64,000 nt of DNA from Geomicrobium sp. JCM 19039 (GTDB taxonomy: Bacteria > Bacillota > Bacilli > Bacillales > Marinococcaceae): assembly GCF_000698145.1 (NCBI RefSeq), contig NZ_BAXB01000005.1, positions 1-64,000 on the forward strand, given 5' to 3'. The notes beneath the pieces are model-generated. The model was not told the DNA's origin. It worked only from the letters and a program-made list of their open reading frames with translations, and ran no database searches. How positions within the stretch are numbered: position 1 is the stretch's first letter; every line of letters starts with the position of its first letter. The position numbers were made by a program, and so were the translations under genes. Below are positions 19,213 through 28,682 of this stretch, piece by piece.

Positions 19213-19878
19213 ACGTTATTATTGCCGAAGATGATTTTCGGGTATCAGGAATTCATGAAGCCTACGTGACATCCGTCGAAGGCTTTCAGGTGGTTAGCCG
19301 AGCGCTTAACGGTAAAGAACTACGCTCAAGTCTAAAAGCAGCCGATGTCGATTTGATTTTGTTAGATATTTATTTTCCTGATGAGCGGGGGACAGATCTC
19401 TTGATGCACATTCGTAGTGAATATCCTGATATGGATATCATTGTGATCTCCGCTTCTGATGAACCACAAGATCTTTTGATTGCGAAGCGTTTTGGTGTGT
19501 ATGACTTTCTCGTAAAACCGGTGTCTAAAGAACGATTTGAGCAACGCTTCGCCAATATAACAGCACCGAGGTTGGTTTCTTCACTCGTCTGCATTTACAG
19601 AAGCGGATGTTAGCCGATTTTTAACGAGTTCAGGTAGTGGAGGTTATGAAGAGCCGTCACTTCCTTCAGGAATTGATTCCATCACACTCTACAAAGTTCA
19701 GCTATCATTAGAACATGTAGCTGACGGTGTAACGATTGAAGATACGTGCCAAGCGGTCGGCATTTCTCGAACGACAGCCCGTCGATACTTAGAGCATTTG
19801 GTCGCTTCAGGTCATGCACGAACACAGTTGAATTACGGTGTCATCGGTCGACCTGAAAGAAAATATGTACATGTGTAA
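19209..19878 (+). CDS. CitT/DctR-type response regulator, frameshifted
   Basis: A receiver domain (MNVIIAEDDFRV, phospho-Asp in LILLDIYFPDE, Lys in FLVKPVSKERF) followed by a helix-turn-helix output domain (TIEDTCQAVGISRTTARRYLEHL) typical of CitT, DctR and DcuR regulators. The two parts are in different frames. The break lies between 19548 and 19562, where one extra base seems present around AATATAAC; removing it joins receiver and output parts into about 222 residues, the family length. The start overlaps the kinase stop. A G/A-rich hairpin follows near 19880-19915. Promoter and cre site of tctC lie immediately downstream. Confidence 0.83.
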
Positions 19879-19967
19879 TTGAGGAGGGACCCGTGGTTGG
19901 GTTCCTCTTTTTTATCGACAAAAAAATGGTGGTCAAAAAGGATAAAAAGAAATAAAAATTCGAAATA

Positions 19968-19996
19968 TTGTCTCTGGAAATGATGAATGATATATT
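19968..19996 (+). promoter_or_regulatory. Sigma-A promoter of tctCBA
   Basis: TTGTCT at 19968-19973 and TATATT at 19991-19996 with 17-bp spacing. The predicted transcription start is near 20003, right before a cre site. Confidence 0.75.
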
Positions 19997-20005
19997 CATA
20001 AACAT

Positions 20006-20019
20006 TGAAAGCGGTTACT
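20006..20019 (+). promoter_or_regulatory. cre site (CcpA) in the tctCBA leader
   Basis: TGAAAGCGGTTACT matches the Bacillus cre consensus TGWAANCGNTNWCA at 13 of 14 positions. Its place at about +3 to +16 would let CcpA block transcription, giving glucose repression of the carboxylate transporter, as known for citrate uptake in Bacillus. Confidence 0.75.
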
Positions 20020-20039
20020 TGCATAAAGGAGGGTTACAT

Positions 20040-21010
20040 ATGTGGAAGAAGTTATCGATGATCGGTGTTGTATTTCTATTAGCATCGTGTTCGGATTCTT
20101 CTTCATCGGCCGATACATTTCCAGATCAGCCGATTGAAATTATTGCGCCGGCAACACCAGGCGGGGGTTGGGATATGACAGCACGGTCAATTCAACGATC
20201 AATGGATGCTGAAGGTTCAGTGGAAGAAGATATTACCGTCGTTAATAAGCCAGGCGGGGGCGGGGAAGTTGGTTGGCAATACTTAAATCAACAAGATGGT
20301 CATTTTGCGGCGGTGAACTCAAGTTTACTCGTTACAGGTAATTTGTTAGAGCAGAGTGAACTCACACATGAAGATTTCACCCCATTGGCGATGTTATCAA
20401 CGGAGTGGTTAGCGGTCGCAACACGAGCGGATGCTGGGTTTACTGATGGAAATGAACTGATGGCACAGTTAAGAGAAGATCCGAAATCTTTAACCATCGG
20501 TGTAAGTCCGTCGCTTGGAAGTGGAAATCACCTTTCATTTGTACAAGCCGCTGTTGAATCAGGCGTAGATCCGACAGAACTGCAATTTCTTGTGTATAGC
20601 AGCGGAGGAGACATTATGAATGCACTACTCGGTGGACATATCGATGTGACGAGCAACTCGATGTCTGACCTTTCAGACCAGTATGAAGTTGGTGAAGTCG
20701 ACATCTTAGCGGTCACATCGCCGGAGCGGTTAGATAGTTTTCCAGATATACCAACTTGGCAGGAACAAGGCATTGATATGGTATTTCCCCATTGGCGTGG
20801 CATTATGGCCCTCAGGATATGCCAGAGCATGAAGTTGAAAAATGGGACGAGTGGCTTAGCGCGATGGTGGAAACAGAAGAGTGGCAAACCGTACTCGATA
20901 ATTATGATCTCGAAGATTTTTATATGAGTAGTGATGAAACAGGTGCATTTTTTGAAGAGCAGCAAGAGTTTTTCGCTGAAATAATTACACAGGCAGGTTT
21001 AGCGCCGTAG
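20040..21010 (+). CDS. tctC: Tripartite tricarboxylate transporter substrate-binding lipoprotein (TctC), frameshifted
   Basis: A Bug/TctC-family lipoprotein of about 322 residues; lipidated Cys17 (FLLASC). Family marks are IEIIAPATPGGGWDMTARSIQ, VVNKPGGGGEVGWQYL and a GVSPSLGSGNH segment. The frame breaks between 20805 and 20812 (after HWRGI); one base seems lost near ATGGCCC, and the C-terminal part GPQDMPEHEVEKWDEWL continues in the next frame to a normal end. It binds a tricarboxylate or related acid outside the membrane. ATG 20040 has AAAGGAGGG before it; a strong promoter and cre site precede. It heads the tctC-tctB-tctA operon. Confidence 0.87.
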
Positions 21011-21022
21011 AAAGGAGCCGCA

Positions 21023-21472
21023 ATGAATGCCGTTCGAATCTCTTTACCTGTATTTTTTATCGTCATTAGCATAGCACTTGCTATTCTCACGTTGCAATTG
21101 CCTCATGCACAGCTCGGCAATCCGTATGGGCCGATGTATTTCCCGCTCGTCGTGAGCGCAGGGTTGTTCGTTTTTTCTGTCATCGACCTTGTCAAGGTAC
21201 GACAACATTTTGATACAGAGAATGACGACTTAAAAGCATTACTAAAAAAAGAAACCATATACACGCTAGGAATTATATTGGCACTTTGTTTGCTATATAC
21301 ATTGATCTTTGAACGTCTAGGATTCTTCATTTCCACATTTATCTTTTTAGCAGCGCTCATGTTTTTCCTTAACGGAAAGAAACGGTGGTTGCTCAATCTC
21401 ATTGTAACGGTCGTTGTGGCAGGAAGCAGTTGGTACGTGTTCAGCTATTTGCTAGAAATTAGTTTACCGTAA
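21023..21472 (+). CDS. tctB: Tripartite tricarboxylate transporter small membrane protein (TctB)
   Basis: A 149-residue protein with four hydrophobic segments and the [18 protein letters not shown] segment typical of TctB. It is the small, poorly conserved membrane subunit of TTT transporters. It lies 12 bases after tctC and 13 bases before tctA, with GGAGCC upstream of its ATG, so the three form one unit. Confidence 0.87.
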   Translation: MNAVRISLPVFFIVISIALAILTLQLPHAQLGNPYGPMYFPLVVSAGLFVFSVIDLVKVRQHFDTENDDLKALLKKETIYTLGIILALCLLYTLIFERLGFFISTFIFLAALMFFLNGKKRWLLNLIVTVVVAGSSWYVFSYLLEISLP

Positions 21473-21485
21473 GGAGGAAGTCGGT

Positions 21486-22998
21486 ATGGATTTAAGCTTT
21501 GTGTTAGATGGTTTATGGACAGCGCTTCAACCGATTAACCTCCTATGGCTCATTCTTGGAGCATTTCTCGGTACAATTGTAGGGATTCTTCCTGGGTTAG
21601 GACCGGCAACAGGTGTTGCGGTGCTGATTCCGTTAACGTTTGGGATGGAACCTGTGAGTGCACTCATTCTCATGGCAGCGATTTATTATGGTGCTTTGTT
21701 TGGGGGCTCGAGAAGTTCAATTCTCATTAATACCCCTGGGATGGTTCGTCGATTGCAGCAACATTCGATGGGTATCCGATGACAAAGAATGGTCAAGCAG
21801 GCCAAGCGATGAGTATTGCCGCCATCGCGTCATTGATCGGTGGTGTAATGGCGATTTTTGGCTTTATCTTTTTAGCCATTCCCTTGGCAAACTTTGCGTT
21901 GAATTTCGGGCCTGCTGAGTACTTATTTCTGTTTTTCTTTGCCCTCTCTGCCGTCGTCGCCCTTTCCATCGGCAATATGGTCAAAGGATTTATTACGATG
22001 TTTTTAGGGCTTGGCATTAGTACCATTGGTATTGATTTACAAACCGGTGTGCACCGCCACACGTTTGATATTCCCCATTTTACCGAGGGCATTAGTTTTG
22101 TCGTCATCATTATCGGGATTTATGCTATTGGCGAAGTGCTGTACAATATGTTTGCTAACAAACAACCGAAAGATGTTGATGGCAAAAGTATCGGGAGTAA
22201 ATGGTTTACTAAAGATCAATGGAAACGTTCCATTGCACCGATCGTTCGTAGTGGTCCGATTGGCTTCTTTCTCGGAGTGCTACCAGGTTCTGGAGGAACG
22301 ATCTCATCATTACTGGCGTACAGCACCGAAAAACAAATATCAAAAAATAAAAAACAGTTCGGAAAAGGAGCGGTTGAAGGTCTGGTGGCTCCTGAGTCGG
22401 CAAACAGTTCCGCTGCCGTAGGATCACTCATTCCGATGCTTACGATGGCAATCCCAGGTTCAGCAACAACAGCTGTTATGCTAGGTGCACTCGTCATGAT
22501 CGGCATTACGCCTGGACCGCTATTATTTGAGAACAGTCCAGATCTCGTTTGGACACTTATTAATAGTATGTTTATCGGTAATATCATTCTCTCATCATTA
22601 ACATTGCCATGGTTGGTGTTCTCGTCAAGATTTTGAAAACACCACCGAGAGTGTTGTACCCGATCGTACTGATCTTGTCCTTTATCGGTGCGTACACGCT
22701 CGGGTATAGTACGATTGATTTCTATATCCTCATTTTTGCGGGCGTATTAGGGCTCTTCATGCGTCTGCTCGATTACCCAATTGTGCCATTAATTCTGGCG
22801 TTAATTGTCGGAGGGGAAATGGAGCAGAACTTAAGACGGTCATTAGTCATTTATGACCAACCCGTCGATATGTTGTTTGCTTCACCAATCACGATCGTAT
22901 TGGCTTTACTCACATTGCTATCATTCTCATATCCATTGTTGATCAAGCTCGTCAAACGAAAACGATCAACCAACAAAGATACACCAGCGAGCACGTAG
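21486..22998 (+). CDS. tctA: Tripartite tricarboxylate transporter large permease (TctA), two frameshifts
   Basis: A permease of about 504 residues with some 12 helices. Family motifs are [21 protein letters not shown] near residue 30 and [18 protein letters not shown] in the middle. Two breaks are visible. Near 21737-21741 one G seems lost from CCTGGGATGG; restoring it gives [17 protein letters not shown], the expected sequence. Near 22607-22612 one base seems lost at TTGCCATGG; restoring it joins [18 protein letters not shown]. The protein moves substrate with a cation gradient. Read with corrections, all three segments join in order with no gap. Confidence 0.87.
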
Positions 22999-23039
22999 AA
23001 AAAATCTGAACGATGATAACTTGGTAGTCATCACAACAA

Positions 23040-23075
23040 AAAATCCGCCCAAAAGACGTTTTACGGGCGGATTTA
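23040..23075 (-). terminator. Terminator for minus-strand transcription from azlCD
   Basis: A perfect 10-bp GC-rich stem (23041-23050 with 23065-23074), loop 14 nt, followed on the minus strand by TTTTTTGTTG. Confidence 0.7.
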
Positions 23076-23148
23076 GTCATGTATATAAGACAAAATGAGT
23101 GCATCAAGGGAGGGCGGGAACAAATGGTATTGTCTTTAATGATTATGT

Positions 23149-23283
23149 TCAGGGTAGGGACACTATCCGAAATAAACAGATGTGCCGCGTACCCCCGTTT
23201 CGTTTTTTTAGACACATAGCGCTTCTATGACCATCTGACTGCACGCCTTTATTAAACGTTTTAAAAAGCTCTTGACGAGACAT
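23149..23283 (-). CDS. Possible 44-residue small protein or gene remnant
   Basis: A short minus-strand frame starts at ATG 23283 with AGAGCGGAG before it and encodes MSRQELFKTFNKGVQSDGH followed by a basic Cys-containing tail. The first ~28 residues look protein-like and amphipathic; the rest does not. No family is recognised. It directly follows azlD and precedes a terminator. It may be a remnant with its own frameshift or chance. Confidence 0.2.
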   Translation of the reverse strand: MSRQELFKTFNKGVQSDGHRSAMCLKKRNGGTRHICLFRIVSLP

Positions 23284-23302
23284 GCTCCGCTCTCTACGAT
23301 TT

Positions 23303-23615
23303 TCAAAAGAAATATCGAACGCCCATCCCTGAGAGAATGCCGGTGATGAGGGACAAGAGTAGCGATTTCGACCTCAACATCGTCAACATGCCGACGATAC
23401 TAGCAATAAGAACAGGAATTGAAATATACGTGTGCCCATTTTCTGCTCATCATTTGCACAACGATGAGGGCGGTGATCATACTTGCTGGAATATATCGAA
23501 AGTAGAGTTCGACAAGTGGAGATGCCTTTATCCGGGTCATCGCTTCCAGCCCAATAAGCCTCGATATGTATGTGGATATGGCGAGCCCAATGATTAATAG
23601 CCATTGTTGAATCAT
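23303..23615 (-). CDS. azlD: Branched-chain amino acid exporter small subunit (AzlD), frameshifted
   Basis: A four-helix protein of about 103 residues of the AzlD family; it contains LIIGLAISTYISRLIGLEAM and YFRYIPASMITALIVVQMM, the latter typical of AzlD. The frame breaks between 23423 and 23430, where one extra base seems present; without it the protein continues ISIPVLIASIVGML and ends at 23303. With AzlC it forms a branched-chain amino acid (or analogue) exporter. AAGGAGG precedes the ATG. It follows azlC almost directly. Confidence 0.8.
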
Positions 23616-23618
23616 TGA

Positions 23619-24302
23619 TCAGTGTCCTCCTTTGTTGAGCATCACGCCTGCGAATGGGGCGACAAGACCGGTAACGACAATCGTAAACTCATTTCCAGGT
23701 GCGGTGACTTCCATGCTCGTGGCGATGATGAGTGCACAAATCGCCGTCGTAATCGATGCTTTTTCTTTTAACGATGGTGCAAGTAATGCTGCGAACGTTA
23801 CTGGGAACGCGAGGTCGAGCCCGAATTGTAACGGATCAACTTGATCCCCAATGAGTGCACCAAATAGCGTGGCGATGATCCAACTCATGTAAAAAAATAA
23901 GGCAACAGTCGCAAAATATACAGGAGCAGGTCCGTCTCGTTTAAACTTCTGTGTACCGAGGACAAAGGATTCATCAGAGACGCCAAACGCGAGTAAAAAG
24001 CGCCATTTCTTCTTTACATTTCGGAGTCCTTTTGAAAGGGTTGCTCCGTAAAGAAGGTTTCTAAGATTCAGTAAAGTTGCGGCGGTAAGAATGCTTAACA
24101 GCGAAGCGCCTGAGGCGATCATCGCTACCGATGCGAGTTGTACCGTTCCTGAAAATACAAACACACTCATCATTACGCTTTGGAAAACGGTGAAATCTGC
24201 TTGAATGGCAAGCATCCCGAATGAAAGGCCGTATGCACCAATGGCGATCGCTAAAGGAAAAGCATCGATGCACCCTTGTTTAATGGCCAGTTTGTCAATC
24301 AT
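23619..24302 (-). CDS. azlC: Branched-chain amino acid exporter large subunit (AzlC)
   Basis: A 227-residue membrane protein with the AzlC signature: AFPLAIAIGAYGLSFGMLA at the N terminus, FSGTVQLASVAMIASGAS, and LLNLRNLLYGATLS followed by AFGVSDESFVLG. AzlC with AzlD exports branched-chain amino acids or toxic analogues such as 4-azaleucine. RBS AGAGGTGG precedes the ATG. It is divergent from an XRE-cupin regulator gene, a common arrangement, which probably controls it. Confidence 0.9.
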   Translation of the reverse strand: MIDKLAIKQGCIDAFPLAIAIGAYGLSFGMLAIQADFTVFQSVMMSVFVFSGTVQLASVAMIASGASLLSILTAATLLNLRNLLYGATLSKGLRNVKKKWRFLLAFGVSDESFVLGTQKFKRDGPAPVYFATVALFFYMSWIIATLFGALIGDQVDPLQFGLDLAFPVTFAALLAPSLKEKASITTAICALIIATSMEVTAPGNEFTIVVTGLVAPFAGVMLNKGGH

Positions 24303-24314
24303 TCTACCACCTCT

Positions 24315-24355
24315 TGGTATATTATAATAATATATAAGTTTATTAAAGTATACCA
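24315..24355. promoter_or_regulatory. Inverted repeat in the azlC / regulator divergent region
   Basis: TGGTATA at 24315-24321 and TATACCA at 24349-24355 form an inverted repeat around a very AT-rich core in the 112-bp divergent promoter region. It is a candidate operator for the XRE-cupin regulator encoded next door; promoter boxes within the core are not unambiguous. Confidence 0.45.
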
Positions 24356-24414
24356 GTAAGTGACGGTGTGGTACAATAACGAAAACCGATATAGTGAGTA
24401 ATTTAGGAGGAATT

Positions 24415-24974
24415 ATGGATCATCAACGGAAACAGATTCCTGTCCAAAGGTTAGGTGAAAATTTACGAAGCATTCGTTTGGCAAAGGAAATGAGCATTGA
24501 AGCGATGGCCAAACAATTCGGTGTAAGTAAGTTGACTTTGCTGAAGATTGAGCAAGGAGAAGGGAACCCTACCCTTGCTGTCATTTGGAAAATTGCCGAT
24601 GCTTTAGACATTCCGATATCGTCTCTCTTATCTGTCGATTCAGACGTTGAGATTGCTAGAAGGGGTGAGGGATGGTACTTTCTAGTGGGAATGAACATTT
24701 TCGCGCCGAGCCTTTGTTCCAAACAAATGGCATTGAGATGTACCGAGCTTATTTGCAAGCGAATGCGGTGTATCAATCTGACCCTCATCGCACGGGCGTT
24801 GTTGAATACGTCACCGTAATGGAGGGAACATTGAAGATTAGTGTACAAGACCATGAATACGAACTCGACTCTTATGATACAATTCGTTTCATGGGCAATT
24901 CGCCGCATACATATATAAACCCTACAAATGCATGCACGGTTTTGCATTTTGTCATCGCCCACCGGTTGACATAA
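24415..24974 (+). CDS. XRE-family regulator with C-terminal cupin domain, frameshifted
   Basis: About 187 residues: an N-terminal HTH_3 domain (LGENLRSIRLAKEMSIEAMAKQFGVSKLTLLKIEQGEGNPTL region) and a C-terminal cupin (YVTVMEGTLKISVQDHEYEL, DTIRFMGNSPHTYIN). The frame breaks between 24664 and 24674 in a GGTGAGGGATGG run, where one base seems lost; after restoring it the linker reads on to VLSSGNEHFRAEPLF. ATG 24415 has GGAGGA just before. Such HTH-cupin proteins sense small molecules and control a divergent transporter, here azlCD. Confidence 0.83.
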
Positions 24975-25005
24975 AGGTGGAGGGATTGATTGGAGGAACG
25001 ATCGT

Positions 25006-25218
25006 TTGAAGTGGGTAGTGTTATTTTTAGTGATGAACGTTTTTTCGTTAGACGGTAGTTTTATGGAATTGGTCGCTGAACCTCAAGATGAGGATGAAAA
25101 CGAAATTCCTTACCTCGTTATGATTACGAGTTCGATGATTGGCGCGCTAGTCTTTGCTGGCGTTACCGTCTATTTCTTAAAACGTAATGATCGTAAAAAC
25201 CGAAATGATGGAGAGTAA
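25006..25218 (+). CDS. Small membrane protein of unknown function
   Basis: A 70-residue protein starting at TTG 25006 with GGAGGA upstream. It has an N-terminal hydrophobic stretch that may be a signal peptide, an acidic middle (EPQDEDENE), one transmembrane helix (MITSSMIGALVFAGVTVYFL) and a basic tail. I recognise no family. It is 31 bases after the regulator gene and is followed by a strong bidirectional terminator, which supports it being a true transcribed gene. Confidence 0.5.
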   Translation: MKWVVLFLVMNVFSLDGSFMELVAEPQDEDENEIPYLVMITSSMIGALVFAGVTVYFLKRNDRKNRNDGE

Positions 25219-25258
25219 CAAAAAGCGAGAAGGCCTTAAGTGGTCTTCTCGCTTTTTA
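25219..25258. terminator. Bidirectional terminator
   Basis: A long stem (AAAAAGCGAGAAGGCC arm with partner GGTCTTCTCGCTTTTT, one wobble) with small loop, A-run and T-run on the two sides, between convergent genes. Confidence 0.88.
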
Positions 25259-25261
25259 TAT

Positions 25262-25987
25262 TTAGAGGTAATCACGAATACTTAGAAGGGCTCCGTTTTC
25301 AAGGTCGTCTTTGAGTAACGAGTGAACGATCGTTCCGCTTATTGTCTCTGGCTTTGCAAGGTCTCCATTTGCTTTATACGATTTGAATGTATCCACATGT
25401 TTGAAACTATCTTCACTTGAGCTGCGTATCGTTTCTTGCATACCCGTATCAATGATTCCTGGAGCGAGGGACAGAAAGAGCACAGGGTTGTTTTCTTCGC
25501 TCTGTTCTGCAGCCGCGGTTCTCGTAAACATATCCAGGCCAGCTTTGCCACTACAATAAGCACTCCACCCTTCCATCGGGCTTCTCCCGGCACCAGAGCT
25601 AATGTTCAAAACGGTTTTCTTTACGTTAAGGTGTTGACTCTTCTGTAAGAATAAGCTTGATGTTGCCATCGGTGCGGTTAAGTTCAAGGTTACGCTTTTT
25701 TCCAAGGAGGCAGGTGTGTTCTCAATGACCGTACCGACAGGCTCCACCATCCCTGCATTATTAATGAGAATGAGTTCTGTACAAGAGGCATCGATTTGTT
25801 CAAAGATCGCAGTGAACGTGTCTTTGAGTGCGTCTACTTTCGTAAGGTCAATCTCATAATGGTGTCCGCCCTTCACTTGCATGATTGACCGTGAAAGCGC
25901 ATGAACGACGGCGTTTTCAGCTAGATATTCATCAGTCAGTGCGAGCCCTAAGCCTTTGGAAGCGCCTGTAATAATGACATGTTTCAT
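25262..25987 (-). CDS. Short-chain dehydrogenase/reductase, benzil-reductase (YueD) type
   Basis: A 241-residue SDR with the NAD(P) motif TGASKGLG near residues 7-14, NNAG at about residue 90, and catalytic Ser in NISSGAG with YCSGK (Tyr-x-x-x-Lys) after it. Overall layout and the SMEGWSAYCSGKAGLD region resemble sepiapterin-reductase-like SDRs such as B. subtilis YueD, known for stereoselective reduction of benzil to benzoin. The natural substrate is not known. Its start overlaps the end of the upstream membrane-protein gene by four bases. Confidence 0.82.
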   Translation of the reverse strand: MKHVIITGASKGLGLALTDEYLAENAVVHALSRSIMQVKGGHHYEIDLTKVDALKDTFTAIFEQIDASCTELILINNAGMVEPVGTVIENTPASLEKSVTLNLTAPMATSSLFLQKSQHLNVKKTVLNISSGAGRSPMEGWSAYCSGKAGLDMFTRTAAAEQSEENNPVLFLSLAPGIIDTGMQETIRSSSEDSFKHVDTFKSYKANGDLAKPETISGTIVHSLLKDDLENGALLSIRDYL

Positions 25988-26643
25988 GTGCTTTCCTCCT
26001 CAATGATTGCTTCTTGTTGCCGGGTGAGCATATTGACGACGAGCACCGCCAACACACCCGCAATTGTAAGCGTGAATTCTGAAATGCTTGTAGACAGTGC
26101 ATCATTGCGTAACATGCCAACTGTCGCGTCTTCTGTTACAAAAAAACCAGTCGTCATGGACACGAGCAAAGAGAATAAAAAGAACATCCACCAACTGATC
26201 ACGAGCGCTGACTTTTTTCTTTCTTTGTGTCCAAACCGTTGCACCGATTGTTTCTTTGATAAGTCAAGAAACGAGAGCAATGGCAAAAAGAAGTTCATGA
26301 ATGGGATAATAAAGAAACTAACAACCCATCCAGGGTTATTGAGCGAATCGTCTTTAAGTACTGAACTTGCACCGTCAAAAAGTCGATACGTCCATATTAA
26401 AAAAACGACAGCGGTAATGAGAAAAAACAACAGTCGCGGCATAAACGCCCCAATACTAATTTGCCCGAGCAATTGTCTTGTTTCAGCAGGGATCTCCTCC
26501 GTGCTGGCCGTTGCAGGCATGTCCAACAGCGTCATATATTCATAGATGCTGGCAATGGCGACACCGAATGCTGAAATCGTCGTTAGCAGTAAGAAAACAA
26601 TGAGCCATTTTCGACTCCGTTCAATTCTTTGTTGTTGTTTCAT
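25984..26643 (-). CDS. Multi-pass membrane protein, DUF4328-like
   Basis: A 219-residue protein with four main hydrophobic segments. The NPGWVVSFFIIPFMNFFLPL segment and a later ISWWMFFLF stretch resemble DUF4328 proteins, whose function is unknown. The loop before it is RLFDGAS. It overlaps the SDR gene by four bases, so the two are co-expressed. The assignment rests on the visible tryptophan/proline pattern only. Confidence 0.6.
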   Translation of the reverse strand: MKQQQRIERSRKWLIVFLLLTTISAFGVAIASIYEYMTLLDMPATASTEEIPAETRQLLGQISIGAFMPRLLFFLITAVVFLIWTYRLFDGASSVLKDDSLNNPGWVVSFFIIPFMNFFLPLLSFLDLSKKQSVQRFGHKERKKSALVISWWMFFLFSLLVSMTTGFFVTEDATVGMLRNDALSTSISEFTLTIAGVLAVLVVNMLTRQQEAIIEEEST

Positions 26644-26750
26644 AGATTATGTACAGCCTCATTTCTACGTATTCCTTCTTTAATATAGCAGAATACCACT
26701 TCTTCTGTCAGCTTTCACGAAGAATGGTAATCATGTCTTTATGAGAATGT

Positions 26751-26782
26751 CTCGCTTGCATCATTTGAGCGATGCAAGCGAG
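26751..26782. terminator. Hairpin downstream of spoVAF
   Basis: CTCGCTTGCATC at 26751-26762 pairs perfectly with 26771-26782 (12 bp, 8-nt loop). The U-tract on the minus strand is poor, so it is a weak terminator or message-stabilising hairpin. Confidence 0.5.
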
Positions 26783-26793
26783 CGTCGGTAACA

Positions 26794-28247
26794 TTACGGC
26801 TGTCTTTTTTTGTCGATGGGATGAACGATCGAGGGCCGATTATTTTTGTACGGTTGAGGGATTCTTAAGATAAAATCCGCAGCTGCCCGCGCGTTAAAGG
26901 GGAGAAACGGCCACATGTATGGAGTATTTAACGTTTTTGTTTTTACGAGTGTCAAAAAGAAGGCCATTAGAGCAATGAAAAAACCGATCGGACCAAAAAA
27001 ACCTACGCTTAGAATTAACCCGAGGCGAATGAGACGGTTGCATAGCCCCATCTCATAACTAGGTGTCGCATAGCCAGCCATAGCAACAACCGCTGTGTAA
27101 AGTACGATTTCACTTGTAAACACCCCGACTTCAATTGCAATTTCACTAATAAGAATGGCGGCGACAAGACCGAGGGCGGTTGCGAGTGCGTTTGGCGTGT
27201 GTATCGCTGCCATGCGAAGAATCTCGAGTCCGAATTCTGCAATAAGGATTTGCACGAATACAGGTACACTAAACGACTCACTTATGCCAATAAAACTAAG
27301 AGCCTCAGGAACGAGCGCTTCATTCTCCTCCAATAAAAACCAAACTGGCAATAAAAAGATGGATACAAAAACCGCAACGAGTCTTACCCATCTTAGGAAA
27401 GCACCGACAATCGGTTCTTGACGATACTCCTCAGCATGTTGCATATGATGCCAGTAAGTCGTAGGGAAAATCATGACACTTGGCGAGCCGTCGGTAATAA
27501 TAATGACGTGTCCCTCCAGTAGGTGGGAGGCTACCGTATCCGGACGCTCGGTGTAACGAACTCGTGGATAAGGTGACATCATCTTTTTAAATAGAAATTC
27601 TTCAAGTGTTTTCTCTCCCATCGTTAAGCCGTCGATCTTGATCCCCTTTAGCTTTTTCTTAAGCCTACGAATGAGTTCAGGTCGGCAATCGAGCCAATAT
27701 AGCCAATCACGATATCGGTTTTAGATCTTCTTCCGATTTGTAAGTACTCCATCATTAAAGAAGGGTCGCGTAATCTACGGCGAATGAGTGCGCTATTGAA
27801 GACAAGTGTTTCCACGAACCCATCCCGTGGACCGCGTACGACTCGCTCCAAGTCAGGTTCTTCAGGCGAGCGAATCGGATACTCTCTCGCGTCGATGAGC
27901 AATAACTCATCGCAATCTTCAACAACGAGCGCAGACTGACCGGCTAATACCATTGTTGCGATTTCTTTTATTTCTTGGCTGCGTTCAATTTCTGCATTAG
28001 GAATCATACGCTGTTGCAGAATGGAGAGGGGGTCTTTTTTTAGTTGATCTTTTTCCAGTCTCGATAGGTTTTCGAGCATATGAATGATGGACAGATCATT
28101 CCCGAAGCCGTCAACGAGAAAAAGGCAAAGGCGGACGCCTCCAGATTGAAACTCGTGTTTAATGATGTCGAAGTTTTTATCAACGTTCAATTCTTTCGTT
28201 AACAGTTCTGTATTCTCTTCATAACGATCTGAAAGCGTACGCTTCAT
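26794..28247 (-). CDS. spoVAF: Stage V sporulation/germination protein SpoVAF, frameshifted
   Basis: A GerA-family protein of about 484 residues: a soluble N-terminal domain (RTLSDRYEENTELLTKELNV, EPDLERVVRGPRDGFVET) then a membrane domain with VRYTERPDTVASHLLEGHV, HHMQHAEEYRQEPIVGAFLRW and MAAIHTPNALATALG. These match SpoVAF more closely than receptor A subunits. Near 27677-27684 one base seems lost; restoring a C gives IADPELIRRLKKKLKGIKIDG and joins both halves. SpoVAF with FigP forms a germination channel that amplifies germinant response in the spore inner membrane. Here it stands alone, away from a spoVA operon. AGGAG-like site precedes ATG 28247. Confidence 0.87.
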
Positions 28248-28333
28248 CTGTTTTGCTCACTCCTTTACGTCACGGTTATTATGTTCGAAGCCGCGAATCG
28301 TCATGCATGGATGCAAGCGTTCGAGTATAATGG

Positions 28334-28362
28334 TTGACAGAACAGATAGACGGCTGTATAGT
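28334..28362 (+). promoter_or_regulatory. Sigma-A promoter of the M-box/mgtE transcript
   Basis: TTGACA at 28334-28339 and TATAGT at 28357-28362 with 17-bp spacing, directly upstream of the riboswitch. Confidence 0.88.
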
Positions 28363-28367
28363 CGTAG

Positions 28368-28560
28368 ACGAAATCAAAACGAATATACCTCGTTAGGTGA
28401 GGCTCCTGTACGGAGATACGCTGCTGCCCAAAAATGTCCAAAGACGCCAATGGGTGAACAGAGATTATCGAGATAAGGTACTCTTTAATGTAGCTGGCAT
28501 TCATGCCTATGCCGTACAGTGCTAAAGCTCTACGACGGAGACGATATGAGCGAAAGAAGC
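28368..28560 (+). ncRNA. M-box (ykoK leader) magnesium riboswitch
   Basis: The region contains the conserved ykoK-leader core: CTCGTTAGGTGAGGCTCCTG, then ACGGAGATACGCTGCTGCCC, then AAAAATGTCCAAAGACGCCA followed by ATGGGTGAACAGAG, in this order between 28389 and 28453. These blocks form the Mg2+-binding three-helix fold of the M-box. With high Mg2+ the RNA folds so that a downstream terminator forms. The gene controlled is mgtE, the usual partner. Boundaries are approximate. Confidence 0.95.
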
Positions 28561-28590
28561 TTCTGTGATACAGGTAGCTTTGTTTTTAGT

Positions 28591-28622
28591 GAGCCGTCTT
28601 CTCGTAGACGGCTCTTTTTTCG
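28591..28622 (+). terminator. Riboswitch-controlled terminator (M-box expression platform)
   Basis: GAGCCGTCT at 28591-28599 pairs with 28606-28614, loop 6 nt, followed by six T residues. It lies between the M-box and mgtE and is the expected Mg2+-dependent terminator. Confidence 0.9.
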
Positions 28623-28682
28623 TATGGGCGTAGTGACGCCGAGCCACAATAACAAGAGGTAACACGGGAGGTGAGGGACGAC

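Larger units (their letters stand above)
22999..23302. other. Short intergenic region between tctA and azlD
   Basis: It holds an inverted repeat (AAATCCGCCC at 23041-23050 and its complement at 23065-23074). On the minus strand this stem is followed by a T-rich stretch, so it can end transcription coming from the azl side. A weak small reading frame on the minus strand (23149-23283) is listed separately. Confidence 0.5.

Noticed and set aside
21486..22998. tctA as a true pseudogene
   Set aside because: Both breaks are single-base losses at short homopolymers and the corrected protein has all family motifs; the rest of the operon and its control sites are intact.
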